Origin: Callorhinus ursinus
Taxonomy: Eukaryota; Chordata; Mammalia; Carnivora; Otariidae
Direction: 5' to 3'
DNA length: 64,000 nt
Assembly (NCBI RefSeq): GCF_003265705.1
Contig: NW_020313057.1
Coordinates: 3,011,893-3,075,892, forward strand
Below the pieces are notes generated by a model that searched no databases, was not told the DNA's origin, and saw only the letters and a list, made by a program, of their open reading frames with translations. Within the stretch, counting starts at the first letter, position 1. Each line of letters starts with the position of its first letter. Positions 11,087-22,029 of the stretch are shown one piece after another. Position numbers and translations under genes: made by a program.

Positions 11087-12684
11087 ATGTCTGTAACTCT
11101 ACTAAAAGCTCTAGGCATCTTTGTGGAGCCACCATTGTCACTGAAATTCTGGGGCTTTCTCCTTCTCTGTCAGCCTGTTACTTTTCCTTACAAACTCCTT
11201 GTGTTCTACCTGCCCACTTCCAGCACTGGGATGCTGTCTTTGCCCCTTTCTCCTTGTGCTTAACATTTTAGCACCTTCATTAGTGCCCAACTTGATATGA
11301 CTGAGTCCCATTTCTCTCTGAGTTTGATGCTCAGAGCTACAGGAGTGCATAGAGACAAATGATACCTAGTTCTGATGTCAGGTTGCTCACTCTCTAGTAG
11401 GGGGATAGTAGAGGAAAGTAAATAACTGTTATAAAAAACAGCAACTTAGAAGTACAAATATGAATATGCAAATATGAATACCCAAGTAGAAAAACCAGGG
11501 AATATTTCATTGAGGATATAACTTTTGACATTGTGAGTAATGTATGTAAACATACACACTTGCGCCAGACTCAGTTCATCTACCCTCCACCCCAAGATTT
11601 GCTTGCCCACCTCTCACCCCCCAACTAGCCCCTGGAATTTAGCTATTTGCTTGGTGGGACTCTAGGTCCTGTCACTGTCATTTCAACTCCTGGCACTGCC
11701 AGCCATCCCAGACTTCTCCAGAGTGTAGGCTGGGCTTTGGGACAATTTTCATAACATGCACTGGGGACGGAGCCTCAGCAGCTCGAGGGCCAAAGTCCCA
11801 TCTGACTGACCCACAAAAATCTGTGGCATCTCCTTCCATTTCTGGCTTCAGATGCCATGCCTTTCTGCTGTTTCTGCTCTGGTGTGTTATGCCAGGATTT
11901 GGTATATACCAGATCCTGGCATAACATGACTCTGAAGTGCAAGGGAGTTCATGCCCTCTGGGGTCAATTTGACCAGCAAGATTCAGTTGATAGACAGGAA
12001 CAGGCTAGCAACTCCCTCTCTCCCTGATGGACTGTTCCAAGGAGTAATGTTCCATGCCTGTCTGGAAGCGTTTCCTCAGGACTGAGCAGCTGTACTGTGA
12101 GCAGCTCAGTAGGTATCACCTTGTACCTGCTCTCATCCCTTCCCTGCCCCTCCTTCCCAGCTCCTTCACTCCTGCCACCCTGAGAGGGCACCTCCCAGTA
12201 ATGTCTTCACACATGAGATCTGCTACAGGCTCTTCTCTCTAAAGAATCTGGGCAAAGGTTCAGCAAAGTACAGAGAAAGAAAGGCAGGTGTGCTGAGACT
12301 TCACGCCAGTGGTTGACATAATATCTTGCAGGCCTGTCTGTCCCACCTGAGCGTGTCCTGCACTCCGGCGCACCTGGAACTGCTCCTGCTGGGCCCTCTG
12401 CTGGCACACCCTCCCCTACCCCCCACCAGCTGCAGTAGCACGATATTAACTTCTTGTGCTTTCTGTGTTTTACAAGCTCATGGTCCATATAGAATTATAA
12501 AACACAGGTCATAAAAAAGACTTCTGCTTATTCCTCAAGTTTCGGCTTAAAAACTACGATGTTCTTCAAGCTAAAAGTAAACTTCCTCTACTCTGTTCCG
12601 CCCAAAGTTATTTGTTTTTAAGTCACTTTCTAGCATTTATCACATATTGTCTTGTATCACAGATGATTGTTGGGCATCACTGCA
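11087..12684. other. Non-coding, nothing recognised except a palindrome
   Basis: Unassigned sequence of mixed composition. The open frames (up to 93 codons) overlap on both strands and show no coding signature. The one structured object is the palindrome at 11885-11926. Confidence 0.4.
11885..11926. repeat. 42-bp near-perfect palindrome
   Basis: Outer arms TGTTATGCCAGGAT and ATCCTGGCATAACA are exact reverse complements. The centre TGGTATATACCA is itself a palindrome. Only one base pair (T at 11899 with G at 11912) breaks symmetry, and it would be a U-G wobble in RNA. The flanks are not symmetrical. Confidence 0.95.
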
Positions 12685-12800
12685 TCTGTCAGATAAAAAG
12701 CTCCTGGAGGGCAAGGGCCATGATTTAGTTTTGCATCTTCTACAAAGCTTATCATAGAGCACTGCACACAGTAGACACTCAGCATTTACCAGTTGGATAC
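12685..12800 (+). repeat. L2-like 3' end, sense
   Basis: 'aaaagctcctggagggcaagg' followed by 'agagcactgcacacagtagacactcagcattta' follows the pattern of the L2 LINE 3' end (ctccttgagggcagggac ... cagtaggtgctcaataaa). Confidence 0.65.
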
Positions 12801-13526
12801 ATTTAGAAAGCTATCTGCAAGGTTAAAGTAACCCTGTAGATATGGTCTTTAAATTATTATAGTCAAATAATAAATTATTATAATAATAATAAATTCTTTT
12901 GAGAAACCCACCAGCAAGTCTAGAATACTGTGACAGCTCAGTTCAAGGACATACTCACATGATCATGCTGTGAATCTCCAAGCACCTGATAGTAGGAGAT
13001 TCTCAGAGGTTCCTGAGGTCAAGAGCATTAGAATCCAATCAGACAACATGGAGTAAAGGTTCAACCTCATTGGGCCACAGGATGAACAATGAGAGAGGAA
13101 TCTTTTCATTCATTCAATGGATATTTTTGAACACTTTGTGATATTCAAATAAATGCTTTTAAAATATGAATGATAGAGGGACAACAGCTGAACTTGTCCA
13201 TGGGAACATGTAAAGGTGATTAATTTCCTCCCCCAGTTTCTTACTTAGAGTGTTGGTTTGTATTCTTACATTTCACACTGTCCAGTTAATTTCAAGGAAT
13301 TTTTAGAGTCATTACAACAGATGAGTAAAGGAAGAAATCAGAAAAGAACATGAAAACTACTACCAGAAGTATTAGTAATTGCCATGTGTAGTTGAATAAT
13401 TGTACCCCATAAGAAGATAGAAGCTGGGTGGTGCTCATAAAGAAAAAGTGTTTAATTTTCTTAAATCTTTGACTCTGAGAAGGCTTTTCAGCCACTCATT
13501 ATATAACAAGACTGGGCAAGCTTCCT

Positions 13527-13554
13527 TCTTTTTTTTTTTTTTTTTTTTTTTTTT
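13527..13554 (+). repeat. Poly(T) run
   Basis: About 28 consecutive T with no SINE or L1 body next to it. It may be the tail of a fully decayed antisense retroelement. Confidence 0.85.
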
Positions 13555-13714
13555 GCCATTGACATCTTCCAAGGAAAATGCTGCATGATATGATTTTCAA
13601 GGCTAATTTGCCTTTTTGTCTTAAACAGTGTCTTTTGCTACAAATTAGCCTCCTGTATCTCCCTGAGCTAGAGAGGCTCCTTCAAAATTCCTAACAGGCA
13701 GCCTGGTGGAGAGA

Positions 13715-13768
13715 CGGGAGGGAAAGGAAGGGAGGGAGGGAGGGCGGGAGGAAGGGAGGGAGAGAGGT
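13715..13768 (+). repeat. GGGA-rich purine tract
   Basis: Imperfect (GGGA)n and (GGAA)n repeats, e.g. 'gggagggagggagggcggga', about 900 bp upstream of the FRMD4A start codon. Confidence 0.9.
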
Positions 13769-14353
13769 AGAGGGTGCCTGTGTGCTGCGTACATGTGGTA
13801 CAGGCTGGGAGATCAGAACGCTAACCGAACAGGCAGTGTAATTACATGTTCCTTGTAAGTATGTTAGCCCCACGGGGAACTAAGCCGGCCAGTCCACTTG
13901 GAGAGGAAAAGTAGATTTAAGGATGGTAGCAGGAAGGGGTCATTTCATAACTGACTTATTACTTGGTTATGATGAGGGCATTTGCTGATCTCCAGTGACT
14001 GCCTGGTGTTTTTGGTCAGGCTCGGCTCTCTCACTCCCAGATACTTGATTTTGCAAAAGGGACACACCTTTCTGCAGGAAAAGAAGACACTGACCAGATT
14101 GCAAGCGGTAGGTTGTGACATTCAGCATGTTTATGCAGCAGAATTGCTGAGAGATGGGGGGTGGGGGTGGTAGTGGTGGTGTTCGGGTTGGTTGATTTAT
14201 CTGCAATAAGGAATGTTTTATTTTAATTGTCAGAAGAAGAGTTGCTGCCTAGGCTAAGGTATCAGTTAAAAATTCTACGTTCCCAGCTTTTCTATTTGTG
14301 TTAGATGTGATTTCTGCACTCATGCAGCTTAGTGAAGCTAGGGAGGGCTCACC

Positions 14354-14362
14354 TTTAAATAA
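14354..14362 (+). promoter_or_regulatory. TATA-like TTTAAATAA upstream of exon 1
   Basis: An AT-rich octamer-like match in a GC-mixed context, about 255 bp before the FRMD4A ATG. If used, transcription would begin near the T run at about 14385. There is no direct evidence that it works as a promoter. The exon could also be spliced from an upstream leader. Confidence 0.2.
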
Positions 14363-14420
14363 CCTGCAGCTTCCTATTTTCATTCTTTTTTTTTTTTTTT
14401 TTATCCCTAAGCACTGTTTC

Positions 14421-14476
14421 CACCCCCTTTTCCCCACATCTCCCCCTGCCCCCCCCCTCCACCCCCCGCCCCCCCC
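14421..14476. promoter_or_regulatory. C-rich tract, potential G-quadruplex/i-motif
   Basis: At least five runs of four or more C in under 60 bp, ending about 140 bp upstream of the FRMD4A start codon. The complementary strand fits a G-quadruplex-forming pattern. A poly(T) run (14384-14402) precedes it. Confidence 0.6.
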
Positions 14477-14616
14477 ATGTGAAATGTGGCCTGTCTTCAT
14501 CTTGAGTCTTTTGCACCCTGAGTCTGGATTTCTGGCTGGTTTGCTGTAGGTATTTGTGGATGCTTCGCAGTCAGCCAGGGCCCAGGCGAACTGACTGTGC
14601 ATGGGAATCGGAGACC

Positions 14617-14661
14617 ATGGCCGTGCAGCTGGTGCCCGACTCTGCTCTCAGCCTGCTGATG
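14617..14661 (+). CDS. FRMD4A: FRMD4A first coding exon (N-terminus)
   Basis: The exon encodes 15 residues, MAVQLVPDSALSLLM, and stops exactly at a consensus donor (ATG|GTGAGT, intron from 14662). From memory, FRMD4A begins MAVQLVPDSALGLLM followed by MTEGRR..., so there is one difference (Ser for Gly at residue 12) and the exon boundary falls where expected. FRMD4A is a cytoplasmic FERM-domain scaffold that links the Par3/cytohesin system to Arf6 activation in epithelial polarity. The FERM domain itself begins in the next exon, which is not seen in this window. The start ATG has a strong context (A at -3, G at +4). An in-frame ATG at 14560 and an out-of-frame ATG at 14601 lie upstream. The transcription start is not determined. 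Confidence 0.85.
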
Positions 14662-14667
14662 GTGAGT
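14662..14667 (+). promoter_or_regulatory. Splice donor of FRMD4A exon 1
   Basis: GTGAGT directly after the ATG codon that ends the exon. It is a full match to the U1 consensus over the intronic six bases. The following intron is GC-rich for about 100 bp and then of ordinary composition. Confidence 0.8.
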
Positions 14668-16104
14668 GCTCCGGGAGGAGGTGGGGCCCAGGCAGCGCCC
14701 AGCTCCAGCCTCGCCCGCCCGCCCACCCACCCGCCTTGCCCACACAGTGGGCTGCTGCAGTAGCTGCAGACATGTGAAAAATCGCTCTGTTTTATCCTGT
14801 AGGCTTGTTTGAAATGATTCCTTGGGTGAGAGTATCAGCCATGACAAAGCACTCTCAGAGAAAAGAAGCATTAGATTTGCCATTTTAGAAACTTGTTGCT
14901 TAATGCTATTTTGAGAGATGTGCTTGCAAACAGGTGCTAAGAACCCCTGGAAATAGATTCCCACCAACGCCTCCCCCTGGCTTCTCAGCATCCTTTCCCA
15001 CTGCCTTTGCATCGAAATTGAGGTGATTGTGTTTGTTTATTTGTTTTTGCATCTTCTCATAGCAACTGTGGAATTTTTTGCCCACGGAGCAGTGGAATAG
15101 GATCTTCTTTCTAGGTGCCCATGTGTCTACTCAGATTTCCCCATAGAAGCTGCTGAGGGGGTTGTTTGTGGCCTTTTGTAACACTTGGACTGCAGAGCTC
15201 ACCTCCCAACTGTGATTGCTGGGGAAATACTGGCAGAGGCCTTGTCCAGGCACTTGCCAGCATGTGGACCACTGACCTACTTTAAGCTTCTTTATGATTT
15301 CCATCATGTTAAGAAGGCCTCCACTCTTAGCATATCTAAGCAAACACGGACACTGGCATCACCTTTTTTAATCTGATTGACTTTTTGCTAGATTCTAGGT
15401 TGAGAGTTTGCTTTTACTGTCATGTTGCTCCCCCTCTCTCTTTGCTGAGTAGCGCATAGGCCAGGGTAATGCTGACGGAAGTAGCCCGCATCAGGCTCCG
15501 TGTGTGAATGCTCTCACAGTTGCACAGGAGATTTTACGAACAAAGCAATTGCTTCTGCTGTGTATATTGATCTATGCTTTCTGACTAAGAAGGGGAAATG
15601 CAGCTTTGTGAGGCCTAATGAGTTTATTAAGAGCACTTGGAAGAGGAGCCAGTGGGGAACCTGCCTCTGGAGTGATGAGGTGGGTCAGGTTAAGAGGGAT
15701 AGATATCATGGTTTCTTTGTTACCCCAAATGTCATTTAGGCCACAGAGCCATTTGAAATGCCTGAGGTCTCATGGGCTTCTGCTGACTTCCGATTCCACT
15801 GGGAGAGAAGTATTCAAAAGAATTAAAGTTGTTTTCTGGAGAAATTATCCTTGACTCGTTTCTCTTCCTCATAATTGTTTTATCTAATGACACTTTATCC
15901 TCCATTGTCTACCTGTGGTCACGTATGTGGGTGGCAAAGTTCTGAGTATTTCTGATTGTGGCAGGCGATGCAGTGGCAGTATCTGTGAGGACCAAAAGAC
16001 TCCAGGAAACTGGGAATCTGAGTTATTTGCAAAAAAATATATAGGCACGTATGCCCCTATTCAGGTATGCATATGCATATTATCTAATAATGTTTCATAG
16101 AAAT
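14668..16104. other. FRMD4A intron 1, proximal part
   Basis: Non-repetitive-looking intron with no recognised transposon. The open frames here (e.g. 171 codons on the minus strand over 14497-15012) cross the exon and lack coding features. The low repeat content next to a first exon could reflect regulatory sequence, but no specific element can be named. Confidence 0.5.
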
Positions 16105-16500
16105 NNNNNNNNNNNNNNNNNNNNNNNNNNNNNNNNNNNNNNNNNNNNNNNNNNNNNNNNNNNNNNNNNNNNNNNNNNNNNNNNNNNNNNNNNNNNNNNN
16201 NNNNNNNNNNNNNNNNNNNNNNNNNNNNNNNNNNNNNNNNNNNNNNNNNNNNNNNNNNNNNNNNNNNNNNNNNNNNNNNNNNNNNNNNNNNNNNNNNNNN
16301 NNNNNNNNNNNNNNNNNNNNNNNNNNNNNNNNNNNNNNNNNNNNNNNNNNNNNNNNNNNNNNNNNNNNNNNNNNNNNNNNNNNNNNNNNNNNNNNNNNNN
16401 NNNNNNNNNNNNNNNNNNNNNNNNNNNNNNNNNNNNNNNNNNNNNNNNNNNNNNNNNNNNNNNNNNNNNNNNNNNNNNNNNNNNNNNNNNNNNNNNNNNN
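16105..16500. other. Assembly gap (396 N)
   Basis: A run of Ns. The right edge begins exactly with a copy of a 65-bp tandem repeat unit, so the missing sequence is probably more of that array. Confidence 0.99.
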
Positions 16501-16600
16501 TACATCACTCAGGTTCTCTTGTTCCTGGTGCTCAGCTCAACCTCCTGGCCCAGCTGCTCGTGCCGTACATCACTCAGGTTCTCTTGTTCCTGGTGCTCCC
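16501..16600 (+). repeat. 65-bp minisatellite at gap edge
   Basis: A unit starting 'tacatcactcaggttctctt' occupies 16501-16565. Its first 33 bp are repeated exactly from 16566, after which the sequence becomes unique. The array extends leftwards into the gap. The open frame across the gap is an artefact of Ns and repeat. Confidence 0.85.
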
Positions 16601-19160
16601 AGATAGTATGGTTGCTGTCCCGGAGGTGTCTGCAGCCCAGACTTTATCCTCTGTGTGTCAGCAGCCTCTGCCCTCAGATCTATCCCTAGTGCTCAAGTCC
16701 TGCCCGGATCAAAGGATTGCGCGTATGTCTCTCTCAGAAGCCGGGGAAATAGCTCTTGACACCATGATGGACCATTAGATTAGAGAACCTTGGAGCATCA
16801 TGTATAACTGTAGGCAGTACATGTTTTCTGGTTCATGACTGGTTCAGGGGAATTTTCCCCTATGGACTTTGTTGCTTTTTTCACTTTTAAGAGTAAACCT
16901 CAAAATAATTGCTTCCTGACCTATTACATGATGAGTCTCAAAATGTATAAGCAAGTCAACAAGGAAGAAAGGAGGAAAACAAGCCACGTAGCAGAGTTGC
17001 TTTGGCTGTGAGTTCAGGAAGGAAGCTGTAAACATTATTATTTATTAGCTAATCAATCAGCCAGTCAGTTCTCAGTATTTATGGAGTGCCTGCTGACTGA
17101 GGAAGGTAGCATAGTATAAGGGTCAGAGCGAGAGCTCATAAACACCCAGTTTGGGGAGATATCAATATCAGGTAGCTTGATTGCAATTCCGCAGTTTTAT
17201 GCTATAAAGTTGTTGGGCTGCAGGGAACTAGGGGAGAGCAATTGACCACACCTCTTGGTTTTGAATAAGGAGGCAGCCAGATGTTATATTCAGTGTAGAC
17301 TCTAGATGATTCAGGGCAGAACAGATTAATTTGGTTATGCAAGTGGCAACAGATCTGGAATTGGAGAGTCCTGTGCTCTGTTTCCAGCTTTGCCACTCAC
17401 TGGGCGATCCTGGGTGACCAGGGTGATCCTTTCATTGTGTTTTAGTTGTGGCATTTGCTTACTTAGGGGGCCATGCTCATCCGTAAGGTCCCTTTAAGCT
17501 CTGTTAAACATAATTTAAGACCTCTAGGAATAGTGTCTAGAACAGAGGTCCTCGAGAGGCAACTCTAATGCTTTATTCAGCGTTATGTCTTACTGGTACC
17601 CTACAATATGGACAGTGTTGCTTTTAAGATGGTGGAATTTGTTCCCATCCGTATGGCTTTTATGCCAGAAGAAGTGTTTGATATTATTTGCCAGAAGGGG
17701 AGATCGTTTGGATTTGTTCACACTCTGCTGTCTGGAGTCCTTCCCCATGGGAGCTAATTTATTCCATTGGACTAGAGCAGGTGACTTTTGGAAAGTACAT
17801 AAGGTGACTTTCTAAGCTGGTAACAGGGTGTGGGGCATCTGGCAGGGGGCCTGTGTTGTAAGCATGTGCTGACCATCTTGAGGTGGGTGGATTTCACTGA
17901 TTCTTTCAATGAAGAGTTAGTATGGGGGGATGATGAGCATCCATGCAAGATGGAGGTCCTCAAACAACCAAGGAAGGTGGATTCCGAGAGAGGACAGGTG
18001 CTGGTGGTAAAGACCACCTCACAGGCCATTGAAAATCCTGCCTCCCCATCTTTGCAGAAATCTTGGGAAGCAAGAAAAGACACTGTTGTGTTCACCACAT
18101 TGTTGGGAGCCTCCAGCTTGATGTGACTAATTATAGAGCCGGAAGCTCTTGGCTATGTGTCATTTGCTGAAATCATATGTGTTTAGGGAACTCTTTAAGG
18201 GCTGGAATGTGCTAGAGCCAGGGACTTGTTGATTATTTCTCTAATGATAGAGATGTATAACCAAGAGGATACAGAGGTGGTATTAGGATGTTTTGGCTCG
18301 TAGATTCTGAAAGCTCAGACAGCTAGATTAAAATATTTTTAATGTAACTTAGCTAGCTAGGCAATAATGCAAATTATGCTTTTCTACAAAGTATCTTTAC
18401 ATATATTATCTCAATCCCTTCAACAATCCTGGTTTTAAGACAGAAATTTTTGATAATCAGAATCTGAAGAACTGTCAGTGGTCCCACAACTGAAATTGAT
18501 GGGGCAAAGTCTCAAAATCAGGGTCTTTTGACTCTCAAGCCAGGGCTTTCTTTGATACCATGTCAAAGCTCAAGAACTTGACCACCAGGATCTTCTAAGA
18601 CTTTGGATTAAGCCCCTCAAGGGGGACTCATTTCCGAGCCACTCTGCACTTTTCACATTTTTAGGTGAGTAGTGCTGTCTTCTTATTTATCTTTATTCTT
18701 TTCCATGTTGCAATTTAAATTAAAAGGTGATACCATACATTTGGCTCAAGGCATCTGGTTTGATTCTAGGAAGAAGAAATGTTTTTATATCTATGAGACT
18801 TTCGATATTTTCAAGGTTCCATTCTCTTGGACTCTGTTTCTAAGAAAACTGTCAAGAGTCAAGCTTTATAATAGGAAAATTAAATATGTAAAAATTTCCA
18901 TTGATAAGTCAGAAGAATTAGTGGGTGATTATTCTCAGTGAATGAAGGATGTGAATTAAATTATCTTGACGATTCTTTCCATTTCTAAAAATTTGATTTC
19001 AGATTTCTGGGATTCTTTTGAATAGACTAGCTTGCTGGTCTGTTTTGAATAGATTCCAGTTGATAATCTGCTCTTGTAAAATTTTATCTCTCTAGTTTCA
19101 TTTCATTTTATTTTAGATTCTTCTTTCCTCAGATATTTTCCTCATTTGGAAATTTTCTTT
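16601..19160. other. FRMD4A intron with old MIR pieces
   Basis: Mostly unassigned intron. MIR-like segments are visible at about 17095-17480 (sense: 'gcatagtataagggtcagag', 'ctttgccactcactgggcga') and about 18380-18560 (antisense: 'gtcttttgactctcaagccagg'). No exon. Confidence 0.5.
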
Positions 19161-19164
19161 TTTA

Positions 19165-19560
19165 ATTAACCAACAAATACTTGCTGAGTATCTACTCTGT
19201 GCAGGAAGAAGACAAGGCAGTCATTAGCTTTAGTGAACTTAAAAACTAATTGGAAAGACAAAGTAGAGACATGTGGAAATTATAATGACAAGGAATTTAT
19301 AGGACAGCTTCAGAGAATCACATAAGAACTGCAATAATACAGTGCATAATCCATAACCAAGTAAGCCCTAGGGTGCACTGCCTATCAGAGTGGGAAAACT
19401 GGTTCAAGCTTAAGTAACATGTTGAGGGGTAGATGAGAGTGAATCTGAGGTGAGATGAGTGAATGAATTAGGATGGAGTCCAGACTATGTTCGGGGATAG
19501 AAAGTAGACTGGTTTGGACAGAGTTTCTAGAGGTGACAAAGGCTTACATGGTCAGAAAAG
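19165..19560 (+). repeat. Old dispersed repeat, same family as 735-1545
   Basis: 'aatacttgctgagtatctactctgtgcagg' followed by weaker parts of the same ordered consensus ('ggacagagtttctagaggtg'). Diverged and partial. Confidence 0.4.
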
Positions 19561-19744
19561 TAGGTTAAGGGTGACCAAGGTCCTAGTTCTATTACTATAA
19601 CCTCATTTTCCTCTAAATTAGACCTGTGACTGGTCTCTATTCAAAATTTCTGCTAAGACCATGGATTTTTCTCCAGATTGCAAAAGGCAAAAGGCAGAGG
19701 ATAAATTAAAGTCTGTCTTGAGGAATCTTGCTCTTGAGTTAATA

Positions 19745-19885
19745 ATAATAATCCTTATATGTTTCAAAGTGCTTTTGTGCCTGCTATCAGGACAGGTACT
19801 ATGTCTTTTTGTTATATACTGTCAAGCTGAGATCCAGAAATTCTCAATGGCTTGCCCAAGATTACTTGGCTAATTGTGGTGGTTT
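19745..19885 (-). repeat. MIR-like, antisense
   Basis: 'gagatccagaaattctcaatggcttgcccaagattacttggc' matches the reversed MIR core (cacagagaggttaagtaacttgcccaaggtcacacagc). Confidence 0.6.
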
Positions 19886-20384
19886 CCATAATGGTTAGCT
19901 CATACATTTGAAAATGTAATATTGACCACATTTATGGAAATTCAAAGAATAATAATTATGTGTTAATTAGATGGCATAGCCATCTAAAGCACTGTGCACA
20001 GAGTGGGACCATCTAAGCTTGGGACCCAGACAGGGGTCCTGGATGTTCAGGTCTATAGTAGGATGGGTTCTTAGTATCATTTACCTTTGTTGTTTATTTA
20101 AAGTTGGGTGATTGTCAAAACGTCCCTGGAAAATGTTCATGTAATTGTTATATCTAAGTCAGTAGCTAAAATCCTTCTTAAACTCAATTGTCCATCTTCT
20201 AAAGTGCAATTTCCGAATGGGTATGTCTAAAATCTTGATATTAATAATATTTGTAGTTCATATTTAATGTACAAATTTATGTGTCTTGGTGAAATTTAAA
20301 ATCAAGGAGTCATACTCCCTCTCTCAGATAATTTTTTGCTGATGTATTTTTATTTCATTTTATGTCTTTCTAATTTTAAGTGAC

Positions 20385-20890
20385 AGAGTTCAGCTCACAC
20401 CAGCATTAACAAGGAGGGGAAATGTATTGACTGATGTAAATGGGGAGTCGAGGGATTGAAGTGGTTTCAGGAGAAGCTGAACTGAGGACTTTGGGTGACA
20501 GACTCCAGACCCTCTTTCTCTGCCTCTCTCCATGTTTTTAGGCTCTAGCAGATTCTTTCCTCCAGCAGCTCCAGGATTACTTGTCCTTAGAGCTAGTGGG
20601 CCCAGATAAATGAGCGGGACTTTCCTTATAAAGTCATTTCTTAAAATCTGTTTCGCCCTGTTGGATAATAGGTTTTGCCCCTGGCCAATCACTGGGTCCA
20701 GAGATGGATTTTCTGACTGAGCAGGTTGGCTTCTATGTCTAGACCTGTGGGGAGAAAGGAGGTGTGTCAGTTGGCTGATAACTCCACCTGAATCAACAGG
20801 GAGTGGGAAGGCGAGGTTCCAGAAGGAAAAGAGCTCTCTTACCAGCAAGGAGGAAGGGATGCTAGCAAGGTAAACACAACAGATGCTCAT
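20385..20890 (+). repeat. Old dispersed repeat, family not assigned
   Basis: A pattern known from many mammalian introns: a 'ggggaaatgtattgactga' start, 'ctctgcctctctccatg', 'agcagctccaggattactt', and 'ggccaatcactgggtccag'. A related piece lies at 27240-27670. The 166-codon minus-strand frame across it is therefore a repeat-derived frame and not a gene. Confidence 0.55.
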
Positions 20891-21034
20891 TAGTGGTCTT
20901 TACAACTTGTGTACCATTATAGGGCTCCTATAAAACTGGTCAGGTGGGTAAAACATCATTGAATCCTAAATCATTGGTTTAGTTCCCTCAAAATAAATAT
21001 AAATGGAAAAGCCCAATAAAGTCTAGTTTATGCT

Positions 21035-21175
21035 AGATTGAAAATGTCTCACCATCTGTAAAGTGGGATAATAATACCATGGAAGTTTTGGGATAATTCA
21101 ATGAGATATGCAGGTAAAGTACTTAGCACTGTTCCTGGATCAAAGTAAATACACAGTAAGTATTAGCAATTGTTT
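21035..21175 (+). repeat. MIR, sense
   Basis: 'gtctcaccatctgtaaagtgggataataatacc' and later 'aaagtacttagcactgttcctgg' plus 'cacagtaagtatta' follow the MIR core and 3' end. Confidence 0.8.
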
Positions 21176-22029
21176 GCATTATATTAAAATGATATGAAAC
21201 TACCATCCACCCAAGCTCATCTCATTGGACTCCTGAATGAGCCAGAGTCAGTCTAAAAGAAGTTGCCCAAACCTCTCTGCATCTCAGTGTTTGAACAGTC
21301 AGTGACCACTTTGGACAACCAGCCAGTTGTTTTAGAAAAACAGATGCTCCTAGGATCAGGTGAACTGTTCCAATCATGAGAAAATCTAAATTTGCATTCC
21401 TGTCTTGACTAACAAAATTTTCTTACCCTCTGAGGGAAGATGACTAAAATATGGGCTGCAGTATGTTCTCTCTGGCAAATGCAAAATGCATGCCATCCAG
21501 GCTGCTCTACATGATTGGGTGGCTATTAGTGTATCTCTGCTAAAAATTAATTGTATGGCTTCTTTGCAAAGTTTAATAGTCATTTGGAGAGCATATGTTA
21601 CTGGTGCAGGTAGCAGTATCTCATTGAATTCTATGCCAAAATACGAAGTCAAATGGAACATATGGCATTTAGCTTGGTCATAATAAAAGGTCCTGGAAAC
21701 ATGCTTGACTAAAACCATGGGGTATATAGAGTGTAAGAAGACTAAATTCCAATGTCAAGGTAACATTGGCCTGCAACTCATGTTTCCTAGTAATGAGTCC
21801 TTGTTATAACCCTGGATATTGAAATGTTAGTCTCTCAATCCAGACCTGGAGAAGGAATTTCCTGAGCAGCAGATCCAGTTCCACTCCCCAAGCAATGTCA
21901 TGCATGCCCATGGTTTTAACTCTCATCTATATACTTACGACTCCCTAATCATGTCTTTGGTTCAGGCCTTGCCCCCAAGTTTCTCATGACTAGCAATCCA
22001 AATGCTTCTCAGATTTACCCTCCTGTTTG
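21176..22029. other. Intron, nothing recognised
   Basis: No exon, RNA gene or named repeat was recognised. A 110-codon minus-strand frame at 21386-21718 has no similarity that I know. Confidence 0.45.

Larger units (their letters stand above)
12801..13960. other. Non-coding with low-complexity tracts
   Basis: Contains a TAA/ATT-rich patch at about 12855-12900, a poly(T) run at about 13527-13554, and a (GGGA)-type purine tract at about 13715-13768. No exon or named repeat was recognised. Confidence 0.5.

Noticed and set aside
14497..15012. 171-codon minus-strand frame over the FRMD4A exon
   Set aside because: It is antisense to a recognised exon and its donor, with no independent support.
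16051..16689. 212-codon frame across the gap
   Set aside because: Most of it is translated Ns and the rest is minisatellite.
20390..20890. 166-codon minus-strand open frame
   Set aside because: It coincides with an old interspersed repeat whose ordered motifs recur at 27240-27670. No domain or splice support.
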